From NCBI RefSeq assembly GCF_014851905.1, contig NZ_JACVAQ010000001.1:806001-870000 (forward strand): a stretch of 64,000 nucleotides of DNA, read 5' to 3'. The stretch is from Pseudomonas sp. PDM14 (GTDB lineage: Bacteria; Pseudomonadota; Gammaproteobacteria; Pseudomonadales; Pseudomonadaceae). Position numbers and translations under genes: made by a program. The notes beneath the pieces are model-generated. The model was given only the letters and a program-made list of their open reading frames with translations, did not search any database and was not told the origin of the DNA. This document shows, piece after piece, positions 59,553-64,000 of the stretch (its first letter is position 1; every line of letters begins with the position of its first letter).

Positions 59553-59990
59553 ATGGCCGAACACGATTTCCGATACTCCCTGCTCACCCCCGCCCACACC
59601 CTCACCGAATGCCGCGCCCTGGCGCCCGGCCGCTACCAGGTGATCGGCAACGGCGGCGCGATCCAGAGCGGCGACACCCTGCTGGTGACCATGAAAGGCA
59701 GCCGCGAGCTGACCTTGCGCCTGGTCGTGGAGAAGGTCCGCCACCTGATCAACCCGCCCGGCCAGTGGCAGGCGGTCGCCAGCGGGCCGGCGTTCCGCGA
59801 ACTGGCTATCCTCAACTGGCAGGTCAACTGCGACGGCTGCGGCACCCAGCTCGATTTCGAGTTCGCCGTGGACGCCGCCCTTGGCGAAAAAGCGCGCCCG
59901 GCCGCCGCCAGTGCGCGCATTCAGGAACTTGGCTGGCAGAGCCGCAACGGTCAGCACTTCTGCCCGCGCTGCGTGGAGAAAGCCGCATGA
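59553..59990 (+). CDS. Small conserved protein with zinc-type cysteines
   Basis: A 145-residue soluble protein. The CDGCG motif near residue 92-96 and the CPRC motif near 138-141 suggest a structural zinc site. No function is known; a hypothetical gene holds this place in P. aeruginosa. GGAGG lies 4 bases ahead of ATG 59553. It overlaps the next gene by 4 bases. Confidence 0.75.
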   Translation: MAEHDFRYSLLTPAHTLTECRALAPGRYQVIGNGGAIQSGDTLLVTMKGSRELTLRLVVEKVRHLINPPGQWQAVASGPAFRELAILNWQVNCDGCGTQLDFEFAVDAALGEKARPAAASARIQELGWQSRNGQHFCPRCVEKAA

Positions 59991-60391
59991 AATCAGCCCT
60001 CGCCCTCGGCCTGGTCACCGCGACCCTCATGGGTTGCGCCGCAGAACCCCTGCAGCTGCAGCACGAGAAGACCTACCAAGTCGAGTGGATCGGCGAGCGC
60101 CCGCTGATCGACCGCAGCCACCTGACCATCACCCTCGGCGAGGACGGTCGCGCCTACGGCAACGCCGGCTGCAACCACTGGTTCGCCAGTTACACGCTGG
60201 AAGGCGACAACCTGACCTTCGAGCGCCCCGGCAGCACACGCAAGCTCTGCGCACCGGCGCTGATGGAACAGGAACAGCGCTTCCTCGAGGCCCTGACCGA
60301 GGTGCAGCGCTGGGATGTCTCGAGCATCGAGCAACTGCGCCTGTGGCCCGCCAGCGGCAAGCCCATTCGCCTGTGGCCGGAAGAAGGCTGA
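59987..60391 (+). CDS. META/HslJ-domain lipoprotein
   Basis: A 134-residue protein with lipobox LMGC (Cys17) and a META domain (about 25-130) that includes the GNAGCNHWFASYTL and STRKLCAPALMEQE segments typical of HslJ-like proteins. HslJ contributes to novobiocin tolerance in E. coli; the role here is unknown. The ATG 59987 overlaps the preceding stop (ATGA). Confidence 0.83.
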   Translation: MKSALALGLVTATLMGCAAEPLQLQHEKTYQVEWIGERPLIDRSHLTITLGEDGRAYGNAGCNHWFASYTLEGDNLTFERPGSTRKLCAPALMEQEQRFLEALTEVQRWDVSSIEQLRLWPASGKPIRLWPEEG

Positions 60392-60420
60392 GAGCCACGC
60401 CACGGATAGGCGGCGCGCCT

Positions 60421-60470
60421 GATCGTTCCCACGCTCCGCGTGGGAATACCGCCTTCGACGCTCCGGCGTC
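60421..60470. repeat. REP-like palindromic repeat
   Basis: TTCCCACGC-TCC-GCGTGGGAA is a perfect 9-bp hairpin (60426-60446) followed by GACGC-TCCG-GCGTC (60457-60470). I recall this CACGCTCCGCGTGGGAA type as a common dispersed intergenic element in Pseudomonas; only one copy is in this window. It sits between two convergent genes. Confidence 0.7.
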
Positions 60471-60505
60471 CATTCGCGAGCCGGTGAAGCGCCTTGCGAC
60501 GCAAC

Positions 60506-61561
60506 CTAAGGCCCGAACAGCTCCAACTGCTCGAGCCTGCCGCGCAGATCCTGCAAGCGCACCCCGACCCCGAGTAGCCGCACCGGCTTGTTGCCGCGGG
60601 CATAGGCCGCGCTGAGCAACAGCTGGTAGCTGTCCAGATCGCGCCGTGCACCGGCCTGCTCCAGGGTGGTCTGAGTGAAGTCATGGAACTTGATCTTCAC
60701 GAACGGTTTGTCCGCCTTGTAGCTGGCATCCAGGCGCGCCATCCGCGTATTCAACTGCTCGATCAGCTCGGGCAAACGCGCCAGGCAGGCCGCGAGATCG
60801 GGCAGGTCCTGATCAAAGGTGTTTTCCACGCTCACCGACTGGCGGCGGCTGTCCACCTGCAGCGCACGCTCGTCGATGCCCCGCGACAGGTTCCACAGGC
60901 GCTCGCCGAAACTGCCGAACTCGCGCAGCAGCGAACGCCGCTCCCATTCGCGCAGATCGGCGCAGGTGCGCACGCCCAACCGTCCGAGCTTGTCGGCGGT
61001 GACCTTGCCCACGCCGTGTAGTTTGCTCACCGGCAGCGCGGCGACGAACGCATCGACCTGATCCGGGGTGATCACGAACAGCCCGTCGGGCTTGCGCCAG
61101 TCACTGGCGATCTTGGCCAGAAACTTGTTCGGCGCCACCCCGGCGGACACGGTGATGTGCAGGTCCTGCCAGACGCGGCGGCGGATTTCCTGGGCGATGC
61201 GCGTGCCGCTGCCGGAAAAGTGCGGGCTGTCGGTGACGTCCAGATAGGCTTCGTCCAGCGACAACGGCTCGATGACCTCGGTGAAGTCGCGGAAAATCCC
61301 GTGGATCTCCCGCGAAACCGCCTTGTACACGTCCATGCGCGGCCGCACGATCTTCAGATCCGGGCACAACTTCACCGCCTGCCCCATGGGCATCGCCGAA
61401 CGGATGCCCCAGGCCCGCGCCTCATAATTGCAGGTCGCGACCACGCCACGCCGGTCCGCCGCGCCGCCCACCGCCAGCGGTTTGCCCGCCAGGCTGGGGT
61501 CGTCGCGCATCTCGATGGCGGCGTAGAAGCAGTCGCAGTCGACGTGAATGATCTTGCGCAC
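60506..61561 (-). CDS. dinB: DNA polymerase IV
   Basis: A 351-residue Y-family translesion polymerase. The catalytic acids are in HVDCDCFYAAIE near residue 8 and SLDEAYLDV near 103-104, and FVKIKFHDFTQT marks the little-finger domain. I chose GTG 61561 because the family begins at RKIIHVDCDCFY; an ATG nine codons upstream (61588) is possible. It ends in LELFGP rather than a clear clamp-binding QLxLF, though the QLELF stretch just before the end may serve. Confidence 0.93.
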   Translation of the reverse strand: MRKIIHVDCDCFYAAIEMRDDPSLAGKPLAVGGAADRRGVVATCNYEARAWGIRSAMPMGQAVKLCPDLKIVRPRMDVYKAVSREIHGIFRDFTEVIEPLSLDEAYLDVTDSPHFSGSGTRIAQEIRRRVWQDLHITVSAGVAPNKFLAKIASDWRKPDGLFVITPDQVDAFVAALPVSKLHGVGKVTADKLGRLGVRTCADLREWERRSLLREFGSFGERLWNLSRGIDERALQVDSRRQSVSVENTFDQDLPDLAACLARLPELIEQLNTRMARLDASYKADKPFVKIKFHDFTQTTLEQAGARRDLDSYQLLLSAAYARGNKPVRLLGVGVRLQDLRGRLEQLELFGP

Positions 61562-61662
61562 GAAAGTCCGGAAAGCCCCACCGGGCATGCTCTGAAGGCT
61601 CGGATTCTACACCCGTACGTCGCTAAGCACCTGAGCGAACAACAGTTTTTCGCGGTTAGAGG

Positions 61663-61690
61663 TTGACACCCGAGCTTTCGCCAGTAGAAT
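61663..61690 (+). promoter_or_regulatory. Promoter of first initiator tRNA
   Basis: TTGACA (61663-61668), a 16-base spacer, and TAGAAT (61685-61690). The mature tRNA starts at 61697, which is the expected transcription start or within a base or two. The discriminator GGCCGC is G/C-only, as at stringently controlled stable-RNA promoters. Confidence 0.85.
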
Positions 61691-61696
61691 GGCCGC

Positions 61697-61773
<77 letters not shown>

Positions 61774-61782
61774 GTTTCGATG

Positions 61783-61810
61783 AAAGGCCACTCAAACGAG
61801 TGGCCTTTTT
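61783..61810 (+). terminator. Terminator of first tRNA-fMet
   Basis: AAAGGCCACT / AGTGGCCTTTTT with a CAAACG loop, 9 bases after the tRNA. Confidence 0.9.
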
Positions 61811-61857
61811 CGTTTCCGGCTTTTTATTTAAGTAATTGATTAAAAAGCATAAATCGA

Positions 61858-61885
61858 TTGACAGAAGCTTCTCCCGCTGTAGAAT
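61858..61885 (+). promoter_or_regulatory. Promoter of second initiator tRNA
   Basis: TTGACA (61858-61863), 16 bases, TAGAAT (61880-61885), again 6 bases ahead of the tRNA at 61892. An A/T-rich stretch (about 61818-61857) directly upstream resembles an UP element. Copy 1 lacks one this pronounced. Confidence 0.88.
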
Positions 61886-61891
61886 TGCCGG

Positions 61892-61968
<77 letters not shown>

Positions 61969-61977
61969 GTTTCGATG

Positions 61978-62005
61978 AAAGGCCACTCAAACGAGTGGCC
62001 TTTTT
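61978..62005 (+). terminator. Terminator of second tRNA-fMet
   Basis: The same AAAGGCCACT / AGTGGCCTTTTT hairpin as copy 1. Confidence 0.9.
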
Positions 62006-62092
62006 CGTTTCTGCCTGCCGAAGATTTATCGGCCAGGCTGGAACTTGCCCCCTGCGCCATACTCTGAGCCGCACTGCCCCATGAGGTGATCA

Positions 62093-64000
62093 ATGCGCGC
62101 CAGCCCCGATCAACCGCACAACCCGCCCGCCTCCGCCCTCAACCCCAGACTCCTGCTCTGGCGCCAACGCATCAGCCAGTACCGCCAACCGCTCGGCCTG
62201 CTGCTGGCCCTGCTGCTGTTCGGCATCGCCCTGATCGCCTGCCACCACCTGCTCGATGAACTCGACCCCGCTGCCCTGCGTCAGTCGCTGCTGGCCGTGC
62301 CGAGCGTCGATCTGTTCGGCGCACTGGCGCTGACGGCGCTCGGCTTCGTCGCCCTGCTCGGCTACGAATGGTCGGCCAGCCGCTATGCCGACGTGCAACT
62401 GCCCGGTCGCATCCTCGCCCTCGGCGGTTTCTGCGCCTTCGCCATCGGCAATGCGGTGGGGCTGTCGATGCTCTCCGGCGGCTCGGTGCGCTACCGCCTC
62501 TACGCCCGTCACGGCAGCGGCTACGCCGAAGTCGCACGGATGACCCTGTTCGCCAGCCTGTCGCTGGGCTGCACGCTGCCGATCCTCGCCGCGCTCGCCA
62601 GCCTCAGCGACCTGCCGGGCGCCGCCACAGCGCTGGGGCTCTCCGAAACCGTGCTGGCCACGCTGTCGGGCCTGGTTCTGCTGGGCGCCGCCGCCCTGGC
62701 ATTCACCCTGCAGCGCGCCCGACTGGCCGAGCAGCCCTACCGGGACAGCCTGCTGGTCAGCGTGCACAAACGCATCCTGCGCCTGCCCGGCGCGCGGCTC
62801 TCCCTGCTGCAGCTGTTCATCACCGCCCTGGATGTCAGCGCCGCAGCCGGCGTGCTCTACCTGCTGCTGCCCGAAGCGCCGCCGTTCGGCATCTTCCTGC
62901 TGGTGTACCTGCTGGCCCTCGCCGCGGGTGTGCTCAGCCATGTGCCTGGCGGGGTCGGCGTGTTCGAAGCGGTGCTGCTCGCCGCCTTTGCCGACACGCT
63001 CGGCGCCGCGCCCCTGGCCGCCGCACTGCTGCTCTATCGCCTCATCTATATCGTCCTGCCGTTACTGCTGGCATGCGTGCTGCTGTTGCTGATCGAGGCC
63101 CGGCGCCTGCTGCCGAGTAGCCAGGCCTTGCGCACGGCGTCGGGCATGGCCGCGCCAGTGCTGGCCCTGCTGGTGTTTTTCTCTGGCGTGGTGCTGCTGT
63201 TCTCCGGGGTGACGCCGGTGATCGACCAGCGCCTGGCGCACCTCGGCTTTCTGATCCCGCACCGCCTGATCGACGCCTCGCACTTCGGCGCCAGCCTGAT
63301 TGGCATGCTCTGCCTGTTGCTGGCCCAGGGCCTGCGTCGGCGCCTGTCCGCCGCCTGGGTGCTGACCCTGACCCTGCTGCTGGCCGGCGTGGTGCTGTCG
63401 CTGCTCAAGGGCTTCGACTGGGAACAGGCCATCCTGCTGAGCCTGGTCGCCGGGCTGCTGGCGTTGTTCCGGCCGTCGTTCTACCGCCGCAGCCGCCTGC
63501 TCGACCTGCCTGTTTCGCCGCTGTACATGGTCGCCAGCCTCTGCGTGCTGGCCGCTTCGGTCTGGCTGCTGCTGTTCGCCTATCAGGATGTGCCCTACGA
63601 GCATGAGCTCTGGTGGCAGTTCGCCCTGGATGGCAACGCCCCGCGCGGCCTGCGTGCCGCACTCGGCAGCGCCGCGCTGCTGGCCGGTACGGTACTGGCC
63701 TGGCTGCTGCGCGCCACGCCACCGGCGATCCACCTGCCCACCGAGCAGGAGCTGAACCAGGCGGCGCAGATCATCCAGCGCTCCGACCAGGCCGATGGCG
63801 GCCTCGCCCTGACCGGCGACAAGGCCCTGCTGTTCCACGCCGACGGCAGCGCCTTCCTCATGTACGCACGCCGCTCGCGCAGCATGATCGCCCTGTTCGA
63901 CCCCATCGGCCCGGCGCAGCAGCGCGCCGAGCTGATCTGGCAGTTCCGTGACCTCTGCGACCTGCACCATGCGCGCCCGGTGTTCTATCAAGTGCGCGCG
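62093..64000 (+). CDS. mprF: MprF-type aminoacyl-phosphatidylglycerol flippase/synthase (5' part)
   Basis: The 636 visible codons start at ATG 62093 and run off the window without a stop. They show a flippase region of about 12-14 membrane helices (including AGVLSHVPGGVGVFEAVLLAAF near 280-300) and the beginning of the C-terminal aminoacyl-transferase domain (from about 565: LTGDKALLFHADGSAFLMY). These enzymes move Ala or Lys from charged tRNA to phosphatidylglycerol, lowering net negative charge. By position this matches the P. aeruginosa alanyl-PG synthase PA0920, so alanyl transfer is my guess. The family is about 840-880 residues. Confidence 0.9.
   Translation, partial: MRASPDQPHNPPASALNPRLLLWRQRISQYRQPLGLLLALLLFGIALIACHHLLDELDPAALRQSLLAVPSVDLFGALALTALGFVALLGYEWSASRYADVQLPGRILALGGFCAFAIGNAVGLSMLSGGSVRYRLYARHGSGYAEVARMTLFASLSLGCTLPILAALASLSDLPGAATALGLSETVLATLSGLVLLGAAALAFTLQRARLAEQPYRDSLLVSVHKRILRLPGARLSLLQLFITALDVSAAAGVLYLLLPEAPPFGIFLLVYLLALAAGVLSHVPGGVGVFEAVLLAAFADTLGAAPLAAALLLYRLIYIVLPLLLACVLLLLIEARRLLPSSQALRTASGMAAPVLALLVFFSGVVLLFSGVTPVIDQRLAHLGFLIPHRLIDASHFGASLIGMLCLLLAQGLRRRLSAAWVLTLTLLLAGVVLSLLKGFDWEQAILLSLVAGLLALFRPSFYRRSRLLDLPVSPLYMVASLCVLAASVWLLLFAYQDVPYEHELWWQFALDGNAPRGLRAALGSAALLAGTVLAWLLRATPPAIHLPTEQELNQAAQIIQRSDQADGGLALTGDKALLFHADGSAFLMYARRSRSMIALFDPIGPAQQRAELIWQFRDLCDLHHARPVFYQVRA

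Noticed and set aside
60421..60470. Possible CRISPR-type or phage att repeat
   Set aside because: Only one copy is present and both halves are hairpins, fitting a REP-like element.

Overview
The window is a 64-kb piece of chromosome from a high-GC gammaproteobacterium, almost certainly a Pseudomonas. Gene order from dapA through bcp, nadA, tRNA-Lys, queC/queE, tol-pal, ruvCAB, yebC, aspS, dps, oprD, proS, yihY, hda, purMN, mazG, relA, rlmD, cysM, pir, gacS, ldhA and dinB to an mprF-type gene follows, as I recall it, the P. aeruginosa PA1010-PA0920 block read in the opposite direction. Protein differences and extra genes suggest a different species of the genus. These comparisons are from memory, not from a search.

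Layout. 1-5,000: dapA (cut by the window edge), a GcvR-like ACT protein, a BCP peroxiredoxin, a TusA-like sulfur carrier, the M48 protease BepA and nadA, ending at tRNA-Lys(UUU). In P. aeruginosa this tRNA is an integration site for large islands; here it is empty. 5,057-11,750: queosine genes queC/queE and the minus-strand operon ybgC-tolQRAB-pal-cpoB, which bridges inner and outer membrane and coordinates constriction at division. 11,800-16,800: ruvC-ruvA-ruvB, yebC and aspS. 17,100-20,820: an HPt/HD-GYP protein, dps, a GGDEF protein and a membrane-anchored cold-shock-domain protein, so probable c-di-GMP degradation and synthesis genes flank dps. 20,860-29,700: slyX, a HIT protein, an 865-bp lower-GC gap, an OprD porin, a thioesterase, proS, a lipoprotein, acylphosphatase, a TlpA-like lipoprotein thioredoxin and a PilZ protein. 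29,700-45,300: housekeeping genes (yihY, arsC-like/wrbA, hda, perM-like, purMN, rof, mazG, relA, rlmD). 45,349-46,242: cysM.

46,327-55,579 is the most distinctive region. Response regulator, sensor kinase and FepA/PirA-type TonB receptor genes are followed on the same strand by five tightly packed genes: a large methyltransferase with a likely regulatory domain, a periplasmic esterase resembling IroE/PfeE, two small membrane proteins (DUF3649 and DUF3325 types) and a PepSY-TM protein of the siderophore-reductase type. I read this as a sense-import-hydrolyse-reduce pathway for a catecholate siderophore, with an unexplained methyltransferase embedded in it. From memory, PAO1 has pirA directly beside cysM, so the five genes look like an accessory addition.

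55,694-64,000: gacS (divergent from pirR), ldhA, two small genes, dinB, a tandem pair of initiator tRNA genes each with its own promoter and terminator, and the first 636 codons of an MprF-type aminoacyl-phosphatidylglycerol synthase running off the window.
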